A stretch of 64,000 nt of DNA from GCA-2705995 sp048267965 (GTDB lineage Bacteria > Bacteroidota > Bacteroidia > Flavobacteriales_G > Salibacteraceae): the NCBI GenBank assembly GCA_048267965.1, contig JBLWWK010000003.1, positions 124,001 to 188,000 on the forward strand, in the 5' to 3' direction. This document shows positions 18,765-27,530 of this stretch, one piece after another; position 1 is the stretch's first letter, and each line of letters begins with the position of its first letter. The translations under genes were made by a program, and so were the position numbers. The notes beneath the pieces were generated by a model. It had not been told where the DNA came from, did no database searches, and was given only the letters and a program-made list of their open reading frames with translations.

Positions 18765-20855
18765 ATGAGAATTATTAAAGCAACCTTCGGTGTCTTTTTA
18801 ATGGCTCTGTTGTTCTCTACGGCAGTGCAGGCGCAGAAAAGTTACACTGCTGAAGCTGATATGGCATTCGATTATCAGTCATACCATCAAGCGATTGAGC
18901 TTTACAAAAAAGCTTATCCTAAAGAAAAAAAGGCGGAGGTAAAGAAGCGAATCCTTAACAACATAGGAATGGCTTATTTCTATATGCAGAATAATGAGCA
19001 AGCAATTAACTGGTTAGATAAAGCGGTAAAAGCCGGCTATACTGAAGATAATGCTGAGTATTATTTAGCAGAAGCTCAAAGAAAAAGCGGTAAACTAGAT
19101 GAGGCCATCGCTACGTACAATAACTTTTTAGAAGATTTTCCCGGAAATAAAGATGCAGAAACAGGAATTAAAGCCTGTAAACTAGCTCAAGAATGGATGG
19201 ATAACCCAACGCGTTGGGAAGTTAAACCCGATCCATTGTTGAATTCTAAACAATCAGACTTTGCCCCATCTTGGGGAGATAGAAAAAACGAAGCGTTAAT
19301 TTTCACTTCAACGCGTGAAGGTTCTGTAGGTAGTTCTACCGATCCTGTAACAGGTCAGAGTTTTTCTAGTATCTGGTATACTGAAAAAGATAAAAAAGGA
19401 AAATGGATGGTTCCTACCCCATTAGGTGAGAACATCAACTCAGAAGATGCTAACGAAGGGGGGGCTTCTCTAAACTCGCGTTCTAATGAGATCTATTTTA
19501 CACGTTGTAAATTTGAAAAGAAAGATATTTTAGGTTGTAAGATTTACAAAGCTCGTAAGAGAGGTAGAGAATGGGATGTTGCTGAAGAAGTAATTCTAAC
19601 CAAGTCTGATACCGTAGTTGTCGGTCACCCTATTTTAGCTTTTAAAGATGAAATAATCATCTTTGCTTCTAATATGCCAGGTGGTAAAGGTGGTAAAGAC
19701 CTTTGGATGGCTACTTACGATAAAAGAGAAAGAACCTTTGGTGAGCCAATTAACTTAGGCGATGAAATTAACACAGCTGGTGATGAAATGTTCCCATTTT
19801 TACACCAAGATGGTCGTTTGTTCTTCTCATCAAATGGTCACCCAGGAATGGGAAGTTTAGATGTTTTCCAAGCTGAAAAAACAGGTGAAAAAACTTGGGG
19901 TAAAGTAGAAAACTTAAAGTACCCAATCAACTCGGTAAACAACGATTTCGGTTTAATTTTCGATGGAAACAAAGAAAGAGGTTACCTAAGTACAGACCGT
20001 GAAGGGGGTAGAGGTGGAGACGATATTTGGAGTTTCAGAATGCCTCCATTGCGCTTCATCATCGAAGGGGTCGTTACCGATTTACAAACAGGTGAGCCAA
20101 TTCCTAATGCTACAGTGAAGTTAGAAGGAACCGATGGTAGCTCTGTTGAAATTACTACAGACGAAGTAGGTTTCTATTCTTTCGACCAAATCGAAGGTTC
20201 AGAAGATCGTTACATTAATGCAGCAACTTCTTATACGATTAGTGTAAATGCAGAGAACTTCTTAGCAGCGAAAGGACAAGAAACTACGGTAGGCGTAGAA
20301 AAATCTACTCGTTTCAACAAAGATTTCAAACTTCAACCGATTAGTGATGATCCGATTGAATTCCCAGAAGTTCGATACGATTTAGCTAAAGCATCGTTGC
20401 AGGTAAATGATGAAGTAAATTCAAAAGATTCATTGAATTACCTATACCAAACACTAATCGATAACCCAACTATTGTTATTGAGCTTATGGCTCATACCGA
20501 TACAAGAGGTTCTGCCAATAGTAACATGTCACTTTCTCAACGAAGAGCTCAGTCTTGTGTTGATTATTTAATATCAAAAGGTATTGATGCTGCAAGATTA
20601 GAGGCAAAAGGTTACGGTGAAAACGTACCAAGAGAATTGAAAAGTGCAAAAGGTCCATTTGAAAAAGGAACGGTGGTTACCGATGAATTTATCAACGGAT
20701 TAGAAACAACAGAGTTAAAAGAACAGGCGCATCAGCTAAATCGTAGAACAGAGTTCCGTATTATTCGCGATGACTTTGTTCCCGCACCTAAAGAACCGGC
20801 TCCGTCAGAAGGAACCGAAAACACAGAAGGTGAAGCTGAGACACCCGCAGAATAG
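18765..20855 (+). CDS. TPR / PD40 beta-propeller / CarboxypepD_reg / OmpA protein (PorE-like architecture)
   Basis: An exported protein of 696 residues. There is a signal peptide (cleavage after VQAQ), then TPR repeats (about 30-140), PD40-type blade repeats (about 165-430, for example EIIIFASNMPGGKGGKDLWM and RLFFSSNGHPGMGSLDVF), a carboxypeptidase regulatory-like fold (about 438-510, GVVTDLQTGEPIPNATVKL), and an OmpA-like peptidoglycan-binding domain (about 545-680, LMAHTDTRGSANSNMSLSQRRA). The same order is described for PorE, which links T9SS to peptidoglycan. Unlike PorE, no lipobox is seen and no PorP-like gene is adjacent, so a T9SS role is only a possibility. It ends in an acidic/proline tail. 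Confidence 0.85.
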   Translation: MRIIKATFGVFLMALLFSTAVQAQKSYTAEADMAFDYQSYHQAIELYKKAYPKEKKAEVKKRILNNIGMAYFYMQNNEQAINWLDKAVKAGYTEDNAEYYLAEAQRKSGKLDEAIATYNNFLEDFPGNKDAETGIKACKLAQEWMDNPTRWEVKPDPLLNSKQSDFAPSWGDRKNEALIFTSTREGSVGSSTDPVTGQSFSSIWYTEKDKKGKWMVPTPLGENINSEDANEGGASLNSRSNEIYFTRCKFEKKDILGCKIYKARKRGREWDVAEEVILTKSDTVVVGHPILAFKDEIIIFASNMPGGKGGKDLWMATYDKRERTFGEPINLGDEINTAGDEMFPFLHQDGRLFFSSNGHPGMGSLDVFQAEKTGEKTWGKVENLKYPINSVNNDFGLIFDGNKERGYLSTDREGGRGGDDIWSFRMPPLRFIIEGVVTDLQTGEPIPNATVKLEGTDGSSVEITTDEVGFYSFDQIEGSEDRYINAATSYTISVNAENFLAAKGQETTVGVEKSTRFNKDFKLQPISDDPIEFPEVRYDLAKASLQVNDEVNSKDSLNYLYQTLIDNPTIVIELMAHTDTRGSANSNMSLSQRRAQSCVDYLISKGIDAARLEAKGYGENVPRELKSAKGPFEKGTVVTDEFINGLETTELKEQAHQLNRRTEFRIIRDDFVPAPKEPAPSEGTENTEGEAETPAE

Positions 20856-20875
20856 ATTTTATAAAAGTTAATTTT

Positions 20876-20905
20876 AAGCATCCTGCTCTAGCAGGGTGCT
20901 TTTTT
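20876..20905 (+). terminator. Rho-independent terminator after the OmpA-like gene
   Basis: AAGCATCCTGC pairs with GCAGGGTGCTT (one G-U) around TCTA, then five T. Confidence 0.9.
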
Positions 20906-20916
20906 ATTTTTGAGTA

Positions 20917-22083
20917 ATGAGTAACACATCTAGATATAACTCAAGAGGGGTAAGTGCCGATAAAACCGATGTGCACAACGCCATTCAAAATGTAGATAAA
21001 GGATTGTATCCTAAAGCGTTTTGCAAAATAGTGCCTGATTACCTAACAGGTTCTGAAGAACATTGTGTGGTGATGCATGCCGATGGAGCTGGAACCAAGT
21101 CTTCTTTAGCATACGCTTACTGGAAAGAAACAGGTGACTTATCAGTTTGGAAAGGGATAGCTCAAGATGCGTTAATTATGAATATTGACGATTTGTTGTG
21201 TGTTGGAGCAACAGATACCATTTTGTTGTCTTCTACTATCGGCAGAAATAAAAACTTGATTCCAGGCGAAGTAATTTCTTCGATCATAAATGGAACTGAA
21301 GAACTTTTGCAAGAGTTGCGTTCGCACGGAGTAAATATTTTATCTACTGGTGGTGAAACTGCAGACGTGGGTGACTTGGTTCGTACCATTATCGTAGATT
21401 CTACAGTGGTGGCAAGAATGAAACGAAAAGAGGTAATCGACAATGCGAATATTAAACCAGGTAACGTAATTGTTGGTTTAGCTTCGTTTGGTCAAGCTAC
21501 TTACGAAACTGAATACAATGGCGGAATGGGAAGTAACGGTTTAACTTCTGCTCGTCATGATGTCTTTGCCAAAGAAATTGCGGAGAAATACCCAGAAACA
21601 TTTGATGCTTTGGTTCCTACAGAATTGGTTTATTCAGGAACTAAAAAACTGAAAGATGCGGTAGAAGGCGTTGACCTTGATGCGGGTAAATTGGTCTTAT
21701 CACCAACACGAACGTATGCACCTATTATTAAAGCTGTATTGGCTAAACATTCGGGATTAATCGATGGTATGGTTCATTGTTCGGGAGGAGCTCAAACAAA
21801 AGTGCTTCACTTTGTAGACAATGTTCATGTTATTAAAGATCAATTATTTGAAACGCCACCTTTGTTCAAGCTCATTCAAGAAGAAAGCAAAACGGAGTGG
21901 AAAGAAATGTATAAAGTCTTTAATATGGGGCACCGTATGGAGATTTATACCGATGAAAATACAGCGAACTCCATTATCGAAATTTCTAAATCTTTCAACG
22001 TAGATGCCAAAATTGTAGGTAGAATAGAAGAAGGAGAGAAGAAATTAACCATTAAATCTGAACACGGAGAATTTAGTTATTAA
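20917..22083 (+). CDS. purM: Phosphoribosylformylglycinamidine cyclo-ligase (AIR synthase)
   Basis: Closes the imidazole ring in purine synthesis (FGAM to AIR, ATP-dependent). The PurM/PurL-like fold is recognisable by HADGAGTKSSLAY near residue 50, the metal/ATP segment DALIMNIDDLLCVGA, and ILSTGGETADVGD. At 388 residues it is longer than the roughly 345-residue enterobacterial enzyme, as in other Bacteroidota. The stop overlaps the prfA start by one base, which suggests coupling of the two genes. Confidence 0.92.
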   Translation: MSNTSRYNSRGVSADKTDVHNAIQNVDKGLYPKAFCKIVPDYLTGSEEHCVVMHADGAGTKSSLAYAYWKETGDLSVWKGIAQDALIMNIDDLLCVGATDTILLSSTIGRNKNLIPGEVISSIINGTEELLQELRSHGVNILSTGGETADVGDLVRTIIVDSTVVARMKRKEVIDNANIKPGNVIVGLASFGQATYETEYNGGMGSNGLTSARHDVFAKEIAEKYPETFDALVPTELVYSGTKKLKDAVEGVDLDAGKLVLSPTRTYAPIIKAVLAKHSGLIDGMVHCSGGAQTKVLHFVDNVHVIKDQLFETPPLFKLIQEESKTEWKEMYKVFNMGHRMEIYTDENTANSIIEISKSFNVDAKIVGRIEEGEKKLTIKSEHGEFSY

Positions 22084-23174
22084 TGAAGTCAGACGCAGAA
22101 ATTATAGATAAGCTTCAATCGATTCAAGATCGTTTTGAAGAGGTAGGTAGAATGATTACCGATCCTACTATTATCGCTGACATGAAGCGATACGTAAAGC
22201 TCAATAAAGAATACAAAGACTTAGAAGAAATTGTAAAAGCCTACATTGAGTTTAAAAATGTGGTAGAAAACATTGCCTCTTCTAAAGAGATAATTCAAAA
22301 CGAAGAAGACGAAGAGTTTAAGGCAATGGCCAAAGAAGAACTGGATTCGTTCATCAAACGCAAAGAAATACTGGAAGAAGACATCAAATTAATGTTGATT
22401 CCAAAAGATCCAGACGATGATAAAAACGCCATTATAGAATTGCGGGCGGGAACCGGTGGAGATGAGGCATGTATTTTCGTTGAAGACATGTTTAGGTTGT
22501 ATACGATGTACTTTAAAGAAAGAGGTTTTTCGCACGAAATCATTAATTCTACCGAAGGATCCGTTGCTGGCTTTAAAGAAATCGCCATGGAAGTTTCAGG
22601 TGAAGGTGTTTACGGAACTCTAAAGTTTGAATCGGGTGTGCATCGTGTACAGCGTGTACCAGACACAGAATCTCAAGGTCGCGTGCATACTTCAGCCATT
22701 ACTGTTGCGGTTTTACCAGAAGCAGAAGAAGTAGATTTCGAACTAAACATGGCAGATGTAAAAAAAGATACCTTTCGTTCTTCTGGAGCAGGTGGTCAGC
22801 ACGTTAACAAAACAGAATCTGCGGTGCGATTAACCCACTTGCCTACCAACACGGTAGTGGAGTGTCAAGACGGACGTTCTCAACATAAGAACTACGAAAA
22901 GGCATTGCAGGTTTTACGTTCTAGACTCTACCAAGCAGAAGCCGATCGATTAGCGCAAGAACGTTCAGAACATAGAAAATCGCTCGTTTCTAGTGGTGAC
23001 CGTTCTGCAAAGATTAGAACATATAACTATCCTCAAGGACGAATCACAGATCACAGAATCAATAAAACGATGTACAATCTTACCAACTTTATGAATGGAG
23101 ATGTACAAGAAATGATTGATGCACTTAAGATGGCAGAAAACGCTGAAAAACTGCAATCAGGTGAAACCGTTTAA
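22083..23174 (+). CDS. prfA: Peptide chain release factor 1
   Basis: Recognises UAA/UAG and triggers peptide release. It contains the universal catalytic GGQ in RSSGAGGQHVNKTESAVRLT and the codon-recognition region around VPDTESQGRVHTSA, where RF1 usually has PxT (here the class-typical segment is preserved). The N-terminal helical domain covers about the first 100 residues. Its 363 residues match the family. pyrF starts two bases after the stop. Confidence 0.95.
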   Translation: MKSDAEIIDKLQSIQDRFEEVGRMITDPTIIADMKRYVKLNKEYKDLEEIVKAYIEFKNVVENIASSKEIIQNEEDEEFKAMAKEELDSFIKRKEILEEDIKLMLIPKDPDDDKNAIIELRAGTGGDEACIFVEDMFRLYTMYFKERGFSHEIINSTEGSVAGFKEIAMEVSGEGVYGTLKFESGVHRVQRVPDTESQGRVHTSAITVAVLPEAEEVDFELNMADVKKDTFRSSGAGGQHVNKTESAVRLTHLPTNTVVECQDGRSQHKNYEKALQVLRSRLYQAEADRLAQERSEHRKSLVSSGDRSAKIRTYNYPQGRITDHRINKTMYNLTNFMNGDVQEMIDALKMAENAEKLQSGETV

Positions 23175-23176
23175 GC

Positions 23177-23995
23177 ATGAATAGAGAAGAATTAATAGAA
23201 TCGATAAAAGAAAAGCGTTCTTTTCTTTGTGTGGGATTAGATGCAGATATCGATAAAATTCCAGCGCACTTAAAAGAATCGGAAGATCCTATTTTCGAGT
23301 TCAATAAAGCCATAATCGATGCTACTTTGCCTTATACCGTAGCATACAAACCTAATTTGGCTTTTTACGAAGCGTTGGGTGAAAAAGGAATGCAATCATT
23401 GAAAAAAACAATCGATTACCTTCCAAACTCTGTATTTACCATTGCAGACGCTAAGCGTGGCGATATTGGCAATACCTCTAAAATGTATGCGCAATCGTTT
23501 TTCGATTATTTTGGTTTTGATTCGGTAACGGTGGCGCCCTACATGGGCAAAGATTCAGTAGAACCTTTTTTGAATTTTGATCAAAAATGGGTGATATTAT
23601 TAGCACTCACATCGAACGAAGGAGCCAACGATTTTCAGTTTTCTCAATTAGAATCAGGTTTTCTGTTCGAAAAAGTGATAGAAAAATCACAAGAATGGGG
23701 AACTGATCAGAACCTTATGTATGTGGTAGGAGCCACACGCGGAGAGCTAATTGGTGCGGCAAGAGCAAAAGCGCCTTCTCATTTTTTATTGGTTCCTGGA
23801 GTAGGAGCCCAAGGCGGAAGTTTAGATGATGTGGTGCAATATGGAATGAACCAAGATTGCGGTCTTTTAGTCAATAGTAGTCGAGGAATTTTATATGCAT
23901 CTAACAAAGAAGATTTTGCTGATAAAGCTAAATTAAAAGCCATTGAGCTTCAACAACAAATGGAGCAACACTTAAAGAATAAAGGAATCATTTAA
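23177..23995 (+). CDS. pyrF: Orotidine 5'-phosphate decarboxylase
   Basis: Makes UMP from OMP, the last step of de novo UMP synthesis. Family features are FLCVGLDADIDKIP at the N-terminus, the catalytic Lys/Asp cluster FTIADAKRGDIGNTSKMYA, and the phosphate-binding LLVPGVGAQGG and LLVNSSRGI. The 272-residue length is that of the type 2 group. It lies two bases downstream of prfA. Confidence 0.94.
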   Translation: MNREELIESIKEKRSFLCVGLDADIDKIPAHLKESEDPIFEFNKAIIDATLPYTVAYKPNLAFYEALGEKGMQSLKKTIDYLPNSVFTIADAKRGDIGNTSKMYAQSFFDYFGFDSVTVAPYMGKDSVEPFLNFDQKWVILLALTSNEGANDFQFSQLESGFLFEKVIEKSQEWGTDQNLMYVVGATRGELIGAARAKAPSHFLLVPGVGAQGGSLDDVVQYGMNQDCGLLVNSSRGILYASNKEDFADKAKLKAIELQQQMEQHLKNKGII

Positions 23996-24011
23996 GAATG
24001 TTTATTTTTAA

Positions 24012-24034
24012 AGGAACCACTAAACGGTTCCTAC
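24012..24034. repeat. Inverted pair of GGTTCCTAC-type elements forming a hairpin before the DUF2851 start
   Basis: AGGAACC (24012-24018) and GGTTCCT (24026-24032) are perfect inverted repeats around ACTAAAC. The second copy runs into TAC and directly abuts the ATG at 24035. The only gap in the pyrF-to-RfbD gene run is occupied by this structure. Confidence 0.6.
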
Positions 24035-25294
24035 ATGAAAGAAGAACTTCTATATCACCTTTGGAGGTATAAAAGATTTAATATGAATGGGCTGTCTACT
24101 ACGTGTGGACAGCCCATTTTGTTAATTAATGCGGGTACGCTGAATCATCATTCAGGACCTGATTTTTCAAATGCACGTTTGAGAATTGATAGGCTCCATT
24201 GGGCCGGAAATGTAGAAATACATGTAAAATCATCAGATTGGTTTAAGCACAATCATCAAGTAGATAAAGCCTACAGCAACATTATCTTGCACGTTGTTTG
24301 GGAAGATGATTGCCAATTTTTTGAAAAAACCAGTATTCCTACCTTAGAACTAAAAAATAGAGTTTCTCGGTTGGTATTAGAAAAGTATTCAGCACTTCAG
24401 AATATTCAAGAAGTGCCCTGTGCAGAGTACTTTATGCAAGTAGAAGAAGTTCATGTTCTGTCTTGGTTAGAGCGGTTAATGATTGAAAGACTGCAACAGA
24501 AAACAGAGAGAATCTTGAGCAGACTAGAGTTTTACAAGGGAAATTGGGAAGAAGTGTATTTTGAGATGCTTTTTGCCAGTTTTGGTTTTAAGGTAAATCA
24601 ACTTCCCTTCGAACTATTGGCACAATCAATTCGCAAAAACATATTGAGAAAGCATGAGAATCAATTGCTTCAATTAGAGGCATTGTTATTTGGCATGGCT
24701 GGTTTTTTGCACCAGCCAAAAGACAATTATCAAGAGCAGTTAGCTAAAGAGTTTTCATTTCTTAAAGCTAAATATCAACTGAAAGAAGTGGAGTGCACTT
24801 GGAAATTCGGAAAAATGCGACCCGCTAATTTCCCTACTATTCGCATTGCTCAATTGGCTTTTCTTCTTCAGAATTGCCAACAGTTAGTTCCTAATTTATT
24901 AGGGAATAACCAATCTACCTTGTTTTCCATTTTTAGCAATGTGGCTACCTCTTCGTATTGGGAAAACCACTATAGGTGGGGGAAAGAATCTGTGTATAGT
25001 CAAAAAATGTTAGGATCGGGTTCCTACCAGAATATACGAGTGAATGTACACGCTCCCTTTTTGTATGCTTACGGTACTTTTATGCAAGTAGAGAAGTATA
25101 TTGATTTTGCGTTAAATATATTGAGAGAGTGCTCAGCAGAAAAAAACAGAATAACCGAAAAATACGCGCAATTGGGCTTAAAATGTACGTCTGCATTTCA
25201 GAGTCAAGCAGTTATTCAATTATTTAATGAATATTGTTCTCGAAAATATTGCTTAAATTGTGCTATTGGTAATCAAATCTTGAAACCGTCATGA
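24035..25294 (+). CDS. DUF2851 family protein
   Basis: A soluble protein of 419 residues matching the Bacteroidota DUF2851 family in layout. The N-terminus is YHLWRYKRFNMNGLSTTCGQ and is followed by LLINAGTLNHHSGPDFSNARL and WAGNVEIHVKSSDWFKHNH. The C-terminus has a Cys cluster (about YCSRKYCLNCAIGNQIL) that could bind metal. The function is not known to me. The HxH/DW residues in the first 80 positions suggest an enzyme. Its stop overlaps the next start by four bases (ATGA). Confidence 0.85.
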   Translation: MKEELLYHLWRYKRFNMNGLSTTCGQPILLINAGTLNHHSGPDFSNARLRIDRLHWAGNVEIHVKSSDWFKHNHQVDKAYSNIILHVVWEDDCQFFEKTSIPTLELKNRVSRLVLEKYSALQNIQEVPCAEYFMQVEEVHVLSWLERLMIERLQQKTERILSRLEFYKGNWEEVYFEMLFASFGFKVNQLPFELLAQSIRKNILRKHENQLLQLEALLFGMAGFLHQPKDNYQEQLAKEFSFLKAKYQLKEVECTWKFGKMRPANFPTIRIAQLAFLLQNCQQLVPNLLGNNQSTLFSIFSNVATSSYWENHYRWGKESVYSQKMLGSGSYQNIRVNVHAPFLYAYGTFMQVEKYIDFALNILRECSAEKNRITEKYAQLGLKCTSAFQSQAVIQLFNEYCSRKYCLNCAIGNQILKPS

Positions 25295-25518
25295 TTGAAA
25301 AAATACTAGCCTTTTTCGAAAAGCAAGCGTTCGGTGTTTGCGAGTGGTGGGGACACAAGTTGGGAATTAACTCAAATCGAGTTAGAGTATACTTTATTTA
25401 CCTCTCTTTTATCACCTTTGGCTCTCCATTAATTATTTACTTAATTATGGCCTTTGCCCTCGAAAATAAAGAGTGGTTTAAAATAAAGAAGAAAAACACC
25501 ATCTGGGAGATTGAATAA
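25291..25518 (+). CDS. PspC-domain membrane protein
   Basis: A 75-residue protein with one main transmembrane segment (VYFIYLSFITFGSPLIIYLIMAFAL) preceded by a segment like the PspC domain (GVCEWWGHKLGINSNRVRVYF). PspC proteins act in envelope-stress responses. In Bacteroidota, short stand-alone forms are common and their role is unclear. It overlaps the upstream gene by four bases and the downstream channel gene by eight, so is translated within one operon. Confidence 0.85.
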   Translation: MIEKILAFFEKQAFGVCEWWGHKLGINSNRVRVYFIYLSFITFGSPLIIYLIMAFALENKEWFKIKKKNTIWEIE

Positions 25519-26539
25519 GCTATTTTTAAATTATAAGTATTTTAAGGAGATTTATTTCTCCTTTTTTTTATTGGTTGCTATTATTCTAATAGGAACCTTT
25601 GGTTTTATTGTAGTAGAAGATTACAGTTTAATAGAGGCGTTTTATATGTCGATTATTACGCTATCTACCGTAGGTTTCCAAGAAGTGCAGCCATTAAGTG
25701 AAACTGGCAAACTGTTCACTTCTTTTCTCATCATCACCAGTTTTGGTACTTTCGCCTATGCTATTTCTTCGATAACAAAATCGTTAGTTACCGGAGAATA
25801 CAGATACTACTTAAAAGACTTAAAAGTGAGCAACGAAATAGAACATTTAAGTAACCACACCATTGTTTGCGGGTTTGGAAGAAACGGCTTTCAAGCCATG
25901 AAAACGTTAAAAGGGCACGGTAAAAAAGTAGTGCTAATCGAACAAGACGAAGAGGTGCTGCAACAAATTAAAGAAAGCAAAGAGTTTCTTTATGTAAAAG
26001 GGGATGCTACGAAAGAAGATGTTCTTTTTCAGGCCGGTATAGACAGGGCGAAAGCAATTATAACTACTCTTCCTAAAGATTCTGACAATGTTTTTGTGGT
26101 GTTAACCTCTCGCGAGCTCAATAAAAATTTAACAATTATTAGTCGAGCATCAGAAGACTCAAGTGAAAGAAAAATGCGCATTGCAGGCGCTGATAATGTT
26201 ATTATGCCCGATAAAGTAGGGGGAGCTCACATGGCATCGTTAGTGGTAACGCCAGATGTTATTGAATTTCTCGATCACATTTCGGTGATGGGCGCCAACG
26301 AAATTAACCTCGAAGAAATAGAGTTCAAAGAATTACCCACCGATTTTCACTATAAGTCGATAAGAGAACTAGAGCAGCAATACCAAACGGGTGCAAGAAT
26401 TATTGGTTTTAAAACGCCAGAAGGCAAATACATTGTAAATCCTTCCCCAGATACCGAGTTAATGCCTAATTCAAAAGTATTTGTTTTAGGAACCGCTGAA
26501 CAAATTCAGAAATTGTATTCCATTTTTAGCTTGCGATAA
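25511..26539 (+). CDS. Potassium channel with C-terminal RCK (TrkA-N) domain
   Basis: A 2-TM ion channel. TM1 is at about 17-36, the pore loop and filter at LSTVGFQEV (filter TVGFQ at 53-57), and TM2 at about 66-88. A cytosolic RCK/TrkA-N Rossmann domain from about 110 (IVCGFGRNGFQAMKTLKGHGKKVVLIEQD) and a TrkA-C-like end follow. The layout is that of MthK-type ligand-gated K+ channels. The filter differs from the usual TVGYG (Phe for Tyr and Gln for the last Gly), so ion selectivity is not certain. The start is a TTG at 25511, which overlaps PspC. No in-frame ATG occurs before the pore region. Confidence 0.88.
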   Translation: MNKLFLNYKYFKEIYFSFFLLVAIILIGTFGFIVVEDYSLIEAFYMSIITLSTVGFQEVQPLSETGKLFTSFLIITSFGTFAYAISSITKSLVTGEYRYYLKDLKVSNEIEHLSNHTIVCGFGRNGFQAMKTLKGHGKKVVLIEQDEEVLQQIKESKEFLYVKGDATKEDVLFQAGIDRAKAIITTLPKDSDNVFVVLTSRELNKNLTIISRASEDSSERKMRIAGADNVIMPDKVGGAHMASLVVTPDVIEFLDHISVMGANEINLEEIEFKELPTDFHYKSIRELEQQYQTGARIIGFKTPEGKYIVNPSPDTELMPNSKVFVLGTAEQIQKLYSIFSLR

Positions 26540-26541
26540 TT

Positions 26542-27441
26542 ATGAAGATTTTGATAACCGGTTCTAACGGATTAGTAGGCAGTCATCTCGTAAAAAGGTT
26601 ATCACAAAGCACCAACCATTCGGTGGTAGCCACTAGTTTGCATCCAAACAAAATTCCCTCACCACTTTCTTTTCAATTTGTTCAAGCTGATTTGGCTCAA
26701 GCTGAGCAAGTGGCAGAATTAGTTCAGCAAACGCAACCCGATGCTGTTTTTCATTGTGCAGCCATTTCGCAAGTCGATGTCTGTGAAGAGAATCCAGAAT
26801 TGTGTAATCGGGTAAATGTAGTAGGAACACAAAACCTAATTAAAAGTATTGAGCAATATAGTTCAGCCTCCAAATTTGTTTTCTATTCAACAGATTTTGT
26901 CTTTTCTGGAGAGAAAAACACAGAAAACATGGAATCGGATCCTACCGACCCAGTAAGTGAATATGGAAGATCTAAAGTGAAAGCGGAAGAGTTGCTGAAG
27001 CAATCGAGTTTGAATTGGAATGTGATTAGACCCATTTTAATCTACGGCACTTCACCTTCTGTCTCTCGCGGGAATATTGTAAAATGGGTGAAATCGAGTT
27101 TAGAAAAACAACAAGCTATTCGTGTTGTTAACGATCAGTTCAGACAACCTATTTCTGTTCATAGTCTTCTGGATTTAAGTGAGAAATTGCTAACCTATTC
27201 GACTACTGGAATCTTTCATGCCGCAGGTAAAAATCAATTATCGGTCTACGAATTTGCCCTTGAAATAGCTCATTTTTATCACCTAGATGCTTCGTTAATT
27301 TCTCCTGTTTCTTCGCAAGAATTGGCAGAAAAAGGCAAACGACCAGTGAAAACTTGGTTCAACTTAAAGAAAGCAAGAGAAGAGTTGAACTTTGCCCCTT
27401 CTGATGTTGTTGAAGGGCTAAAGATGTTCGAAATCTTTTAG
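26542..27441 (+). CDS. NAD-dependent epimerase/reductase of the RfbD (dTDP-4-dehydrorhamnose reductase) family
   Basis: An extended short-chain dehydrogenase of 299 residues. The Rossmann motif ILITGSNGLVGSHLVKRLS is at the N-terminus. The catalytic set is Ser/Thr in VFYSTDFVFSGE and YGRSKVKAEELL (YxxxK). The sequence resembles RfbD/sugar-nucleotide reductases, but no other rml gene is adjacent, so a rhamnose role is not supported by context. It starts two bases after the channel gene and is the last gene of the purM-to-RfbD run. Confidence 0.85.
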   Translation: MKILITGSNGLVGSHLVKRLSQSTNHSVVATSLHPNKIPSPLSFQFVQADLAQAEQVAELVQQTQPDAVFHCAAISQVDVCEENPELCNRVNVVGTQNLIKSIEQYSSASKFVFYSTDFVFSGEKNTENMESDPTDPVSEYGRSKVKAEELLKQSSLNWNVIRPILIYGTSPSVSRGNIVKWVKSSLEKQQAIRVVNDQFRQPISVHSLLDLSEKLLTYSTTGIFHAAGKNQLSVYEFALEIAHFYHLDASLISPVSSQELAEKGKRPVKTWFNLKKAREELNFAPSDVVEGLKMFEIF

Positions 27442-27491
27442 AAAGCCTTGAAACTGTTGGCAGATTTTTCGGCTTCTTTCCTAAGCATTAG

Positions 27492-27499
27492 TATATTTG
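27492..27499 (+). promoter_or_regulatory. Candidate -7 element for the AGCS symporter
   Basis: TATATTTG, 32 bases before the ATG, matches TAnnTTTG. No clear -33 triplet. Confidence 0.45.
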
Positions 27500-27530
27500 A
27501 AAATCTTGATAATCAAGTCTAAAATTATTT

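Noticed and set aside
20905..20912. TATTTTTG as a purM promoter
   Set aside because: It is part of the terminator T run and ends four bases before the ATG, so would require a leaderless mRNA.
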